Source of the DNA: Macrolepiota albuminosa
Lineage: Eukaryota > Basidiomycota > Agaricomycetes > Agaricales > Agaricaceae
Assembly (NCBI GenBank): GCA_027475525.1
Contig: JAMWFC010000113.1
Location: 2,158,001-2,222,000 of the forward strand
Direction: 5' to 3'
DNA length: 64,000 bases
Under the pieces are notes generated by a model. That model did no database searches, had not been told where the DNA came from, and saw only the letters and a list, made by a program, of their open reading frames with translations. Positions 44,318 through 54,634 of the stretch are shown here, piece after piece. A program made the position numbers and the translations under genes. The number at the start of each line of letters is the position of its first letter. The stretch's first letter is position 1.

Positions 44318-46210
44318 ATCCCCTCTCTAGAGTGCAGCATTTTGATGTGCTGGATAGAAGTAGTTTTAAATGGCCTGGTCCACCTTGAAAAGAGAATAAA
44401 GGCCTCTAATTGCCCAGGGAGCATTGAGGTGCTGTTGATACAATTCCTGGACTAAAGCAGGTGCATGGACATTCTTTTGTAGCTCCCAAGAGATGTTCTC
44501 AATTCCATAGCCCTTCCACTTGACCTTGAACTGAAGCTTGTTTTTAAAGAGTCAGCTGTCTAGAATCTGTTCCACTTTGTACTCTTCTCTGTTGTTTATC
44601 ATAACTGGAGGTGGGGGTGGCTGTGGATGTCAACCTAAAATTGGATCATCTGGTGCAGGAGAGAGCTTCACCACATTGAAGACTGGATAGAGTTGACTCA
44701 TTCCACTAGGCAGCTTGAGTCTATGAGCCTACCTGCCTTACTATAGGAAAGGGTTCTAGATGACAATGAGAGAGCTTCTGAGAAGGTTAGATAGTAGCAA
44801 TGTCAGAGGCATCCAGCTAGACTTGATCTACAGGCTTGTACTTGGAGACCAGAGTTTGTCCATGATAGTAGCAGGCCATGTCATCCTTTGCCTTAGCTAA
44901 AGCAGCCTTGGCTTCCTCCTGGGCTGCCTTCATCTGATCTATGAATTCACTGACAGCTTCATTTTCTGAAGGTCATCTACAAGGCTCAAATCCTATTTAA
45001 AGGTGTCGACCAGTAACTAGAAGGAAAGGAGACATTTGGGTGGCAGCATATACATGATTGTTGTATTGAAACTCTGCCTCTGGTAATAGGTCATCTCAGT
45101 CATCCTGTCATTCATTGCAGAAGAGCTGGAGGTACTGTTCTAGCTCTTAGTTGACATGCTTAGTCTGGCCATCAGCCTTGGGGTGGTAGGCTGTAGAAGT
45201 GTGGAGTTTGACATGGAGGAGGCAATACGGTTCTCTGATAAACTCTGCCACAAACTAAGGTCCACGGTCTGAGATGTAGGCATCTGACAACCCATGGAGT
45301 TTTTAGATATGCTTCCAGTACATATTAGCAGTGCCCATGGCAGAGCAAGTAGTGTGTGTTGAAATGAAATGAGCATGCTTGCCACAGAGATCTACTACCA
45401 CCATAATTGTGTTGTATCCATGAAAGTCTGATAACTCAACAATGGAGTCTACTGAGGCCACACTCCAATGCTTAGCTGAAATAGGCAAAGAATAAAGCTG
45501 TCTCATAGGAGGCTGACAACAAGGCTTAGTCCAAAGGCAGAGGTCACAGGTGGAGGTGTAGGAGCCAATATACCATGACATTTGAGGCTACTAGTAATTC
45601 TGAGAGACCAGCTCCAGTGTTTTCCATCTGCCAGGATGATCTGCAATTCAAGAGTCATGGTGCTGCTCCACAATCTGTCTTCAGAGGTCTGGCAAGTTGA
45701 AAACATAAATGCGCCTCCAGAAAATGAGAAGACCATTCTCCAAAGACCACTTGTTGGTGCAGGCTGACTTTACTCTAGCTCTTTCTCAAGTATGCAAGGC
45801 CAGAGCAGCCTGTGCTACTAGATCTTCCTGAGCACCCTCCTAGTTACCTCGGCAGATGTCTCAAAGGATGCTTACTTCTTCTTCCTGGTCAACCACACTC
45901 TCTAGAGCATGGATAGCAAACAGTTCTGACTTCAGGAGTACAATCTTATCATTGTTGCTAGCTTCTGAACCATGGTCTGCTTGTCTAGAAAGCACATCTG
46001 GCTTGCCTATGCTTTGTCCAGGTTTGTGATGTAGAGAGAAGTCAAAGTTGACCAGAGGACCATTAAGCCTGTCAGCAGTTAAGTTTCTTGGCTGTCTAAA
46101 AGTATTCTAAGTTCTTGTGATTAGTCCACACCTTGAACTTATGCCTGGCACCCTCAAGAAAATGTCACCACTCCTCAAATGACTGAATGATAGCCAGTAT
46201 CTCCTTGTCA

Positions 46211-46689
46211 TAGATCTCATAATTTTTTTTTTTTTTTTGGTGGTGTGTTTACAGCATCTCAACATATCTACATCTCTCAGCATGCTGGGTGGAACAAATC
46301 ATGTTAGCTTTGAGTTGCCCACAAATTGAAGGGGTTGGACCTCCATGTACCAAGGTAGGAATGCATTTACGCACAAATTCTTAGCTTTGAGTTGCCCACA
46401 AATTGAAGGGGTTGGACCTCCATGTACCAAGGTAGGAATGCATTTACGCACAAATTCTAGCACAAACTGAAAGATAGTGTGGAACTCAATGATCATTGTC
46501 ATAATACCCACTAAACTTCCCTTCTGCAGCTGACCACCAGGCATCCATGGAGAAATGCCTGGGTGGTTGAGGGACATGGTTTGAACCCAGAGCTCCTTGC
46601 TGCATTATATCAGCAGAAGGCCACTTAAGGGGTCTTGGACTTGTGTGGTGTGCCGCTACACCACACGTTCCCCTAGATCTCATAATTTT
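46211..46689 (-). mobile_element. tRNA-derived SINE nested in the chromovirus pol gene
   Basis: A 447-bp insert (46227-46673) flanked by a perfect 16-bp duplication tagatctcataatttt (46211-46226, 46674-46689). On the minus strand the head has an A box-like TGGTGTAGCGG (46653-46663) and a B box-like GGGTTCAAACC (46578-46588), and the tail is a poly-A run (poly-T at about 46227-46240 on plus). These are the hallmarks of a Pol III-transcribed SINE mobilised by LINE machinery. One internal 77-bp tandem duplication (46304-46457) inflates its length; the collapsed size is 370 bp. Confidence 0.82.
46304..46457. repeat. Exact 77-bp tandem duplication inside the SINE
   Basis: Unit beginning ttagctttgagttgccc, at 46304-46380 and 46381-46457, identical. 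Confidence 0.95.
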
Positions 46690-48874
46690 GCTCCACAGCA
46701 TTGAGACTCTTGGAGTAGAAAGCCACAGAATGCTACTTACCATTTTTCTTTGATTGCTGAGAGAAGATGGCTCCAGTAGCAAAATCTGAGCTATTGGCTT
46801 CAACACAGAAGGGAGAGTTGTCATTTGGAAATAGAAGGATAGGCTTTGAAGTGACTGCCTGTTTGAGGGCATCAAAGGCTGTCTGCTGTGCTACATCTCA
46901 GTGCTAAGGAGTGTTCTTAGTAGTGAGATTAAAGAGGGGCCAGACATGGTGTGAGAAATCCTGAATAAATCTCGGATAGAAGTTGGTGAAGCTCAGGAAG
47001 GCTTGAACCTCCTTCTTGTTCTTAGGCTCTGGCCACTCTGCCACACCAGCCACTTTTACTAGGTCCATCTCAGCTATTCCATGGGAGATGACCAGTCCAA
47101 GATATTCAACCTTGGTCTGCTCAAATTTATACTTCTCTGGCTTAAGATAGAGTTGATGCTGGCAAAGACGTTCCAGTACAATGCATGTAATCTGATGATG
47201 CTCCTCTATAGTCTTGGTATAGATGAGGATATCATCAAGATATACACACAAAACACCTTCTGCTATAAGGTCTTGGAAGATGTTGTTCATCATGGTCTGG
47301 AAGGTGGCTGGGCTATTAATAAGGCCAAAGAACATCACCAGAGGTTCAAAGAGTCCATGATTTGTTTGGAATGCTGCATTCCACTTATCACCTTCTTTGA
47401 TGCACACATTGCTGTAGCCCCAGTGGATGTCCAACTTGGTGAAGTAGCATGCATCTTAGAAGTTGTTGACAAGCTCTGAAATGAGTGGTAAGGAGTAGCA
47501 ATTCTTTACAGTTATTGTGTTCAAGACACAGTAGTTCTGAACCAGATGTAGGAGATCCATCCTTTTTCTTAATGAAGAAGACTGGAGAGGCCATTGGAGA
47601 CTTTGAGGAGTGGATGTGACCAGAGTCTAAATTCTCCTGCAAGAAGGCATCAAGCTCATCTTATTCTCTAGGAGAGAGAGAATAGACCTTGCAGCTAGAG
47701 GGCTCAGCATTAGGTGTGAGCTCAATAGCATGGTTCCACTGCTTATGCTCTGGCAGAAAGTCAAATGACACCTTAGAGAAAACATCTTCAAAGTCCTGCA
47801 GATGATGAGGAACCACATTTTGAAATGACTTAGAAGCAGAGTTAGCAGCAAATGCCTGAGCTAGCTGCTGGGAAGTAGTTTGGCTAGCTCTAATCTCTGC
47901 CACAATTGGTGGAGGTTGTAACATAGTTGCAAAAAATCCTATCATCTGTCTCAATAGCCTTATCTGAAGACTCTAGATCAGGAGCACACCCATCTTCCAT
48001 CTGGGCTTCACTCACCACACTTTGAATGTCCTCATAGAGGGCCTTTCTATAAAAGAACATCAAGAGGGGAGGATCTAGTAGGTTGAGGTCTGCAAAGGGA
48101 AGGTGTTCAACTAAGCAAGCATGTATAGTAGCATGCTCATAGGCTGATGCTCTATGCTTCTCCCTAACTTCCTTGGCATATATAGAGCACCATCAAGAGC
48201 ACTGGCTCATACTCACCTTACCAAACGTGTCATTAATGGCACTGTAGACTTGATATCGATGGTGAGCTACTTGCAATTCTACAGTGGGATAGTTGAAGGA
48301 CCTCTACTGCAGATGATGTAATTTGCCTTTGGGCACTACTTGCATGAGAATTTGCTCAAGGTCATTCATACCTTGAGGAAGGATTCTATTATCTTGTCAG
48401 AATGAAACCTTGTCACCATGATCTGTGGATGCATGGTCCATATCAAGGACTGCTACCACCCCCACTAGTGGTCACTATGACCACAAAGGACTAGTCAGTG
48501 AATTCTCCTCTTGCAGGAGCATCTATCTTGGCTAACACTGACTTTGATATGGCCACCTTTCTCAAGAGTGAACTACACCACTCACTATCTGCATGAACAT
48601 GGCAAGCATTACTTATATTTATTGTTGGCTAATATCAACACTTAACAAACTACAGGAGATGCCTTATCAGTCTTGTGGGGAAGCTTGTAGATGCCACCCT
48701 TCTAGAGACTGTAACCAGTCTGAAAAGAGGGCATGTAACTGAGTGACCTAGAGCCTAAGCTCTAGATCTAACTTTAATTTTATTCCTTATTGAACAACCT
48801 CCTCATTGTTCAGTAGATTCAGCATAGTATGTACCATCATAATTTATATATTACTAAATTACATAATATACTTA

Positions 48875-49390
48875 TAAAGGCAACCTCTGGAGGCTGTGGC
48901 TCAGTCACACAGCTGGCAGAAGGAGATCCAAAGTGTATTAGAGTATATACTGACAATATTATAACAACTACTCACCTGGCAGAAGGAGATCCAAATAGAA
49001 CAAGTCTAGGGATTTCTTATGCCAGGTTAGATGCTTCTGGGGCCTCTGAAGCATGGGAAATAACTGTACAGTATAACAAAACCTTAAAAACTCAAAAATT
49101 GCCTAAACAAACAACTGTGCAAATGAGGCAGGAAAACTCCAGACTTTGGAAGTTAAGAAAAGCAAACTCCAGCTTATATAAGCAGTCCGGAAGTGGTGCT
49201 GAAGGGCCCACACTTGTCTGAATGATAGCTAAAGAACCAGAGCACCTTAAAGGCTGAGAATAGTACTAACAGATAGTGTTGAGAAAATAAAAACAGCAAA
49301 ATGAAAGAATGATAAAAAAAATAAGGAAATGAATGAAAGAAGTGAAGGAATAGGGAGTGAAAAAAGGAAGAAATGAAGAGTCCTCTGACA
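48875..49390 (-). repeat. 5' LTR of the chromovirus
   Basis: Homologous to 43798-44317. It ends ctctgaca on the plus strand (TGTCAGAG at the minus-strand start). An antisense ORF at 48829-49221 crosses it and is incidental. Confidence 0.8.
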
Positions 49391-51845
49391 ATACTACATA
49401 TAATCATTGCCGCTACCTTATCTAAGGTAGCTTTTTTGTTATACTACTTGTAGGACTGAATCAGATTTTGATCTGATTCTGTGGTGTGATTGTAAGCTAC
49501 TGACATCATTTCAGAGCTGCTGATCTGGTGTGTCCTTTCTATTTTTGGCTCTTTTCTAAAATTAATTCCTGTATATTGCTCTAGATTTTTGTAGACCACT
49601 CTAACTTTCCACTTATTTCTGAGCAAACTGGTGTCTATGATGCTCTCAACAACATTCAGGAATGCATTGACTGCTATCCCACTCAGTCTTCCACTACCAT
49701 CAAAAACTAGTGTATTTTTGCAGACTCTGTTTTAAAAATAATTAAAGATTGACATGCTAACAAAGCAGCCAAACAAGCTGCTTAAGAAGCCAAAAAATGT
49801 GCTGAGGTAGCTCTTTACTTCTTTCTTCTCTTACTCATCTCTCATCCTCTATTTCTCTCTAGGCCTGTCAATATAACAATGCTCACTAAACTCATGAGTG
49901 GCATTAAAAATGTAATAGCAATGTGAAAATGATGAGTGTGTCATTTTCTTGTCCCACTAAATACAAAACTAATGACATGAGCTCTTTCTCTTTTTTTTAG
50001 AAATTCCAAGTGATGAATTATTTATGTATTTTGCTTATTTTTTGCTTTCCTTCTAGCTTGTGCATAAAACCACATCCAAAGCTAAGAAACCTTGCTTCTA
50101 ACTCTCCATTGATGCATTCTCTTCCTTCTATCACTTAATTTACTCTTATTTGGCTCTACTTAGCTTCTTTATTAACCCAACAGCATTGATGCATTCTCTT
50201 CCTTCTATCACTTAATTTACTCTTATTTGGCTCTACTTAGCTTCTTTATTAACCCAACAGATCATGTGCACAGATTTTGTTAAATGAGACTGACTGTATC
50301 TTAGCTAAAAATAACAAGATCTTCCATAGCTACTTTCTAAGATAACATACAGATACTCAAGCAAACCACTGATAATGTCCAAATTGAATTAAGATGTACC
50401 ATCACTAGTACAGCTATTTAGTTAATATTGCTTTGAGTGTGCTTAGTGTTTGAAAGAGTCCTGAACAGGTCTCAAAGAATGCATAGTAGACAAAAGGTTG
50501 AAAAAAAAGAAAGTAAGTGATTGTAGATGCTTATATAAAGCTTTAAATATGGCAAGAGAGCACTAAAAGTCACTAAGAGGCACAGAAAAGTTGCCAAAGA
50601 AAGGTGCTAAGAGACACTAGAGAGTCATCAAAAAAAAGCATCAAGAAACACTAAAAAGAGTTGCTAAAAGGTGCTAAGTGTTAGTACTTAGAATAAGAAA
50701 ATAAAATGATAGGATTGCTTAGCAGATCTAAGCTCAAATGCCAAGCTATAGTTGCAAGGTGCTAAGAGATTGCAAAAAAAGAGAGAAAAAACTAAAGCAG
50801 AGTCCTCTTGCTGACATAGTCAATCAAAAGATATTCTATTGCATAGGGTGACCAAAATGGTAGGATACAATTCCTTACTGCTAATTTGATGATGTGCTAC
50901 TAACAAAAAGTAAGTATTTATAATAAAAGAAATTAGCCATTGCTAAGAGGCTAAGCATTACCAAAGAGCAGTAAACTGATAAGAATGTAAGTAAATGCCA
51001 TGAATTAAACTATATGGTAAAAAGGTCCACAATTATTCTGTTTGTCTAACATCAGGTGCCAAGATGAAACTCTCAGCTATCTGTTATTAAAATACTCCAT
51101 CATTTTGTCCTATAAGTGCTGCCACCAGCTAAGAACATTATTTCAGATTGACTGATGTCAAGTGTTCATGTCCATGTATAGCTATGAAGTGCAAGTGGCA
51201 AGGTGCAACAAGGTATCAACAGTGGTGCTAAGAATAGGTAATGCCATAAAAAGTGGTCTTGGAGTAATTGGAGGCTCTAGCTGCAAGTTATTAGTATAAA
51301 AATATGCAAAAATTAGCATCTGAAGTGCTAGTAGCACCAATAGGCTAATGTGAGGTGCTGGTATTGGCACTATCTGTGGACATCCATAATAAGTGCTTAT
51401 TACTGCCTGCCAGCAACTTTTTGCACTGGATATAGCCCAATAGCTCTGCAAGCAGCTCATAGTACATTGCAAGGCTATCTAAATCATGCTCAACAATTAA
51501 GCTGTCTCCAATACAGAGATCATGATTGGAGAGCTGCAAGTTTGCTCTCCAAATTGATTTATCTTTTCAGCTTACTTGTCTCTGTTTTTACACTCATTAT
51601 CTCTATTTCCTCAGCCAGCTGTTGAAAGCCTAGATGTTGAAATTTCTGGGCCAGATTCCAAGAATGGACTGTTAGAAAACCAGTTTACAGACTGTGTCCA
51701 ACTCTACTCCAAGCTTAGTCCAACAACATGCCCACTCTTAGCATATTCAAATGACTACTTGGCCTATTCTATTCTCTTTTATCTACTATTAGTTAGCTTT
51801 AATAAGACATATGCATAGACCTTACTCAGCATTGATTATCTATAA
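49391..51845. other. AT-rich, CpG-poor stretch without recognised gene
   Basis: Begins with a short hairpin, gctaccttatctaaggtagc followed by a T run (49412-49438). Contains a purine-rich degenerate repeat around gctaagag/cactaaaaag (about 50550-50780) and an exact 77-bp tandem duplication at 50107-50260. Short ORFs lack recognisable domains. Probably old transposon debris. Confidence 0.5.
50107..50260. repeat. Exact 77-bp tandem duplication
   Basis: Unit beginning cattgatgcattctcttcc, at 50107-50183 and 50184-50260, identical, in non-coding AT-rich DNA. Confidence 0.95.
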
Positions 51846-52145
51846 TATATGGGACAACCGTTTCGTGGGAACTATCTGATTAGTAAGGCTGACCAAGGCT
51901 GACCAAGAACCTTCCTTTTAGGGTAATAACATAAGAGTTGGCTCATTTCAGCATTAGAAATGCTTAGAAAATTGAGATAAAATCACTGAAAAATCAGAAA
52001 AAATTCGAGGCCTACTGATACACTGACTTGAGTTTTTCTGAGATTTATAAATGCTTAAAGAAATCTGAAAAATTCAAGAAAAAATTCAATTTAGCTTACA
52101 ATAATGCTCTGAGGGTTGAGGCAAACTGGGATTGAGCACTGAGTA

Positions 52146-53075
52146 GTGAAAGACCGAGGCCTTGACCGAACAAAGTGAGGTTGAGGCTGGGATTGAGCAT
52201 TGAGTTGCGATTACCGAGGCCTTGACCGAACCGAGGCCTTGACCGAACAAAGTGAGGTTGAGGCTGGGATTGAGCATTGAGTTGCGATTACCGAGGCCTT
52301 GACCGAACAAAGTGAGGTTGAGGCTGGGATTGAGCATTGAGTTGCGATTACCGAGGCCTTGACCGAACAAAGTGAGGTTGAGGCTGGGATTGAGCATTGA
52401 GTTGCGATTACCGAGGCCTTGACCGAACAAAGTGAGGTTGAGGCTGGGATTGAGCATTGAGTTGCGATTACCGAGGCCTTGACCGAACAAAGTGAGGTTG
52501 AGGCTGGGATTGAGCATTGAGTTGCGATTACCGAGGCCTTGACCGAACGAAGTGAGGTTGAGGCTGGGATTGAGCATTGAGTTGCGATTACCGAGGCCTT
52601 GACCGAACGAAGTGAGGTTGAGGCTGGGATTGAGCATTGAGTTGCGATTACCGAGGCCTTGACCGAACGAAGTGAGGTTGAGGCTGGGATTGAGCATTGA
52701 GTTGCGATTACCGAGGCCTTGACCGAACGAAGTGAGGTTGAGGCTGGGATTGAGCATTGAGTTGCGATTACCGAGGCCTTGACCGAACGAAGTGAGGTTG
52801 AGGCTGGGATTGAGCATTGAGTTGCGATTACCGAGGCCTTGACCGAACGAAGTGAGGTTGAGGCTGGGATTGAGCATTGAGTTGCGATTACCGAGGCCTT
52901 GACCGAACGAAGTGAGGTTGAGGCTGGGATTGAGCATTGAGTTGCGATTACCGAGGCCTTGACCGAACGAAGTGAGGTTGAGGCTGGAGTGAGGTTGAGG
53001 CTGGGATTGAGCATTGAGTTGCGATTACCGAGGCCTTGACCGAACGAAGTGAGGTTGAGGCTGGGATTGAGCACT
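52146..53075. repeat. 60-bp minisatellite array
   Basis: About 15 near-identical 60-bp units, each with gaggccttgaccgaac, (a/g)aagtgaggttgaggctgg and attgagcattgagttgcg. The period is exact except for two 17-nt excesses (at about 52214-52231 and 52981-52988), each equal to a 77-bp duplication in a 60-bp array. Because 60 is a multiple of three, minus-strand frames stay open for over 280 codons, but these are not genes. No spacers, so this is not a CRISPR array. Confidence 0.95.
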
Positions 53076-53701
53076 GAGTTCTCTATACATACTTGGAGCC
53101 CTAACCGAACGAAGTGAGGTTAGGGTGGAGGCTTAGTTGGGGGGGGTTTGGGGGCGAAGCCCCCAACGAGCTACGAAATTCGTGCCGAAGGCACGAATCG
53201 TAGCTCGTCTATAATATATGGGACGACTTTTGTGGGAATTTGATGTGATGACTAAAAATTTGTCAGCTGAGTCATTGATGACTAAGGCTGACAAATACTT
53301 CCTTTTTCATTTGTTTTTTGGTAGATGTGTGTATAATATGCTTAAAAGTTCAAAGAAAATCACTGAAAAATCAGGAAAAATTCAAGGCCTACTGATATAC
53401 TGATTTTAGTTTTTTGGAGATTTATAAATGCTCAATAAAATCCGAAGAATTCAAGAAAAATTCAATTGCTCTGTTTTTCAGAAGATGTTAGTGGAAAATG
53501 CTCAAATAATTCCAGGAAAATCACCAGAAAATCAGGAAAAATTCAAAGGCTACTAATATACTGATTTTTAGTTTTTTAAAGATTTATAAATGCTGAATAA
53601 AATCTGAAAAATTCAATTTAGTTTACAATAATGCTTTGAGAGTTGTGGAAAGAGAACTGAGTTGTGAAATACGGAGGCCTTAACCGAACGAAGTGAGGTT
53701 A

Positions 53702-53855
53702 GGGTGGAGGCTTAGTTGGGGGGGGTTTGGGGGCGAAGCCCCCAACGAGCTACGAAATTCGTGCCAAAGGCACGAATCGGGTGGAGGCTTAGTTGGGGGG
53801 GGTTTGGGGGCGAAGCCCCCAACGAGCTACGAAATTCGTGCCAAAGGCACGAATC
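53702..53855. repeat. Exact 77-bp tandem duplication in the hairpin module
   Basis: Unit beginning gggtggaggcttagttgg, at 53702-53778 and 53779-53855; it doubles the GC hairpin of this satellite unit. Confidence 0.93.
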
Positions 53856-53880
53856 GTAGCTTATCTATATAGAATGCGAC

Positions 53881-54634
53881 AAGGCCTGGGAAAAAAATGT
53901 GATTACCAAGGCTGACCAAGAACCTTCCTTTTAGGGTAACGACGTCTCATTTTTCGTATTGGAGTCTCAATTTTCGTACTTAGAGTATAAAAAATAAAAA
54001 AATATATATTGTAAACTTTAATATTAATATAAATACTATGTTTGGACATTTTTTGAAGGTGTCCGGATGAGAAAAGGCCAAACGCGATTTAGTGGACACT
54101 ACTTTTCACGCCTCGCGTGCTCTTTGACCACACATGACCAAACAAACTCGAAATTCACCGTTGTAGTGAGAAGACACTACAAACAAAGTAAGTGTCAATT
54201 TGTTGATTGATTGATCAATGTTTACAAACGTTGAATTCAGCTTATTTGACACTACAAACAAAGTTACAACAAAGTAAGTATTGGCTTATTTATTATTGAT
54301 CAATTACTAAACATTCAATTCAGCTACAAACAATTCCGAAATCATTACAACAAAGTAAGTGTTGGTTTGTTTATTATTGATCAATGCTAATTAAGCTGAT
54401 TTGACACTACAAACAGTATTTGACACTACAAACAAATCCGAAATCATTACAACAAAGTAAGTATTGGTTTATTTATTATTGATCAATGCTAATACATATT
54501 CAATTCAGCTTATTTGACACTACAAACAGTTAGTATTAGTTCATTTATTATTGATCAATGCTAATAAGCATTGAATTCAGCTTATTAGTGAAAGCTTGAC
54601 AACATTTAGCTATTGATATACTAGATATATCATC
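53881..54634. repeat. 5' region of the Helitron with degenerate tandem repeats
   Basis: From about 53940 the satellite sequence breaks off (gggtaac then gacgtctcattttt), a candidate left end of the Helitron, since Helitrons start with TC. Between 54165 and 54595 about five diverged units share gacactacaaacaaa, acaaagtaagta(t/g)tgg and tttattattgatcaatg. No coding sequence. Confidence 0.55.

Larger units (their letters stand above)
44404..47960 (-). pseudogene. Chromovirus pol remnant (RT, RNase H, integrase, chromodomain)
   Basis: From 47954 downward: HHLQDFEDVFSKVSFDFLPE and HAIELTPNAEPSSCKVYSLS, then [16 protein letters not shown]. The RT block (47434-46904) contains LFEPLVMFFGLINSPATFQT and the active-site VYLDDILIYT. 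RNase H traces follow, and after the SINE the integrase fragments DGYNTIMVVVDLCGKHAHF and ISTHTTCSAMGTANMYWKH. The chromodomain EEYKVEQILDS / FKVKWKGYGIENISWE lies near 44470-44600. Frames change repeatedly and stops are common, so no functional product is expected. Confidence 0.85.
43798..49390 (-). mobile_element. Decayed Ty3/gypsy chromovirus with two LTRs
   Basis: Minus-strand LTR retrotransposon. LTRs of about 510-530 bp lie at about 43798-44317 (3' LTR) and 48875-49390 (5' LTR). On the minus strand the LTR begins TGTCAG, and a purine-rich tract (agagaggggatga) sits directly before the 3' LTR. Pol domains in order are RT, RNase H, integrase and chromodomain. All frames are broken by stops and frameshifts, many compatible with C-to-T changes. 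A SINE is inserted at 46227-46673. The original Gag/protease region (about 48000-48870) is too decayed to read. Confidence 0.88.
51846..53880. repeat. Composite satellite, left block (AT-rich spacer, minisatellite, GC hairpins)
   Basis: Order: tataatatgggacaaccg and an AT-rich spacer with repeated gaaaaatcagaaaaaattc (51846-52145), the 60-bp minisatellite (52146-53075), then the hairpin module (53090-53215). A second unit follows (spacer 53215-53640, hairpin module 53675-53870). The hairpin module contains ggggggcgaagcccccaa and a long stem around gtgcc-gaa-ggcac flanked by cgagctacg and cgtagctcg. The same order recurs right of the Helitron. Confidence 0.85.

Noticed and set aside
48829..49221. 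130-codon plus ORF in the chromovirus LTR
   Set aside because: Antisense to the LTR and not preserved in the other LTR.
52086..53074. Minus-strand ORFs of 283 and 287 codons with 20-residue repeats
   Set aside because: They follow a 60-bp satellite whose period is a multiple of three, so all frames stay open; the repeat is flanked by non-coding satellite modules.
52146..53075. CRISPR-like regular repeat array
   Set aside because: Units are contiguous with no unique spacers, in a eukaryotic genome; it is a minisatellite.
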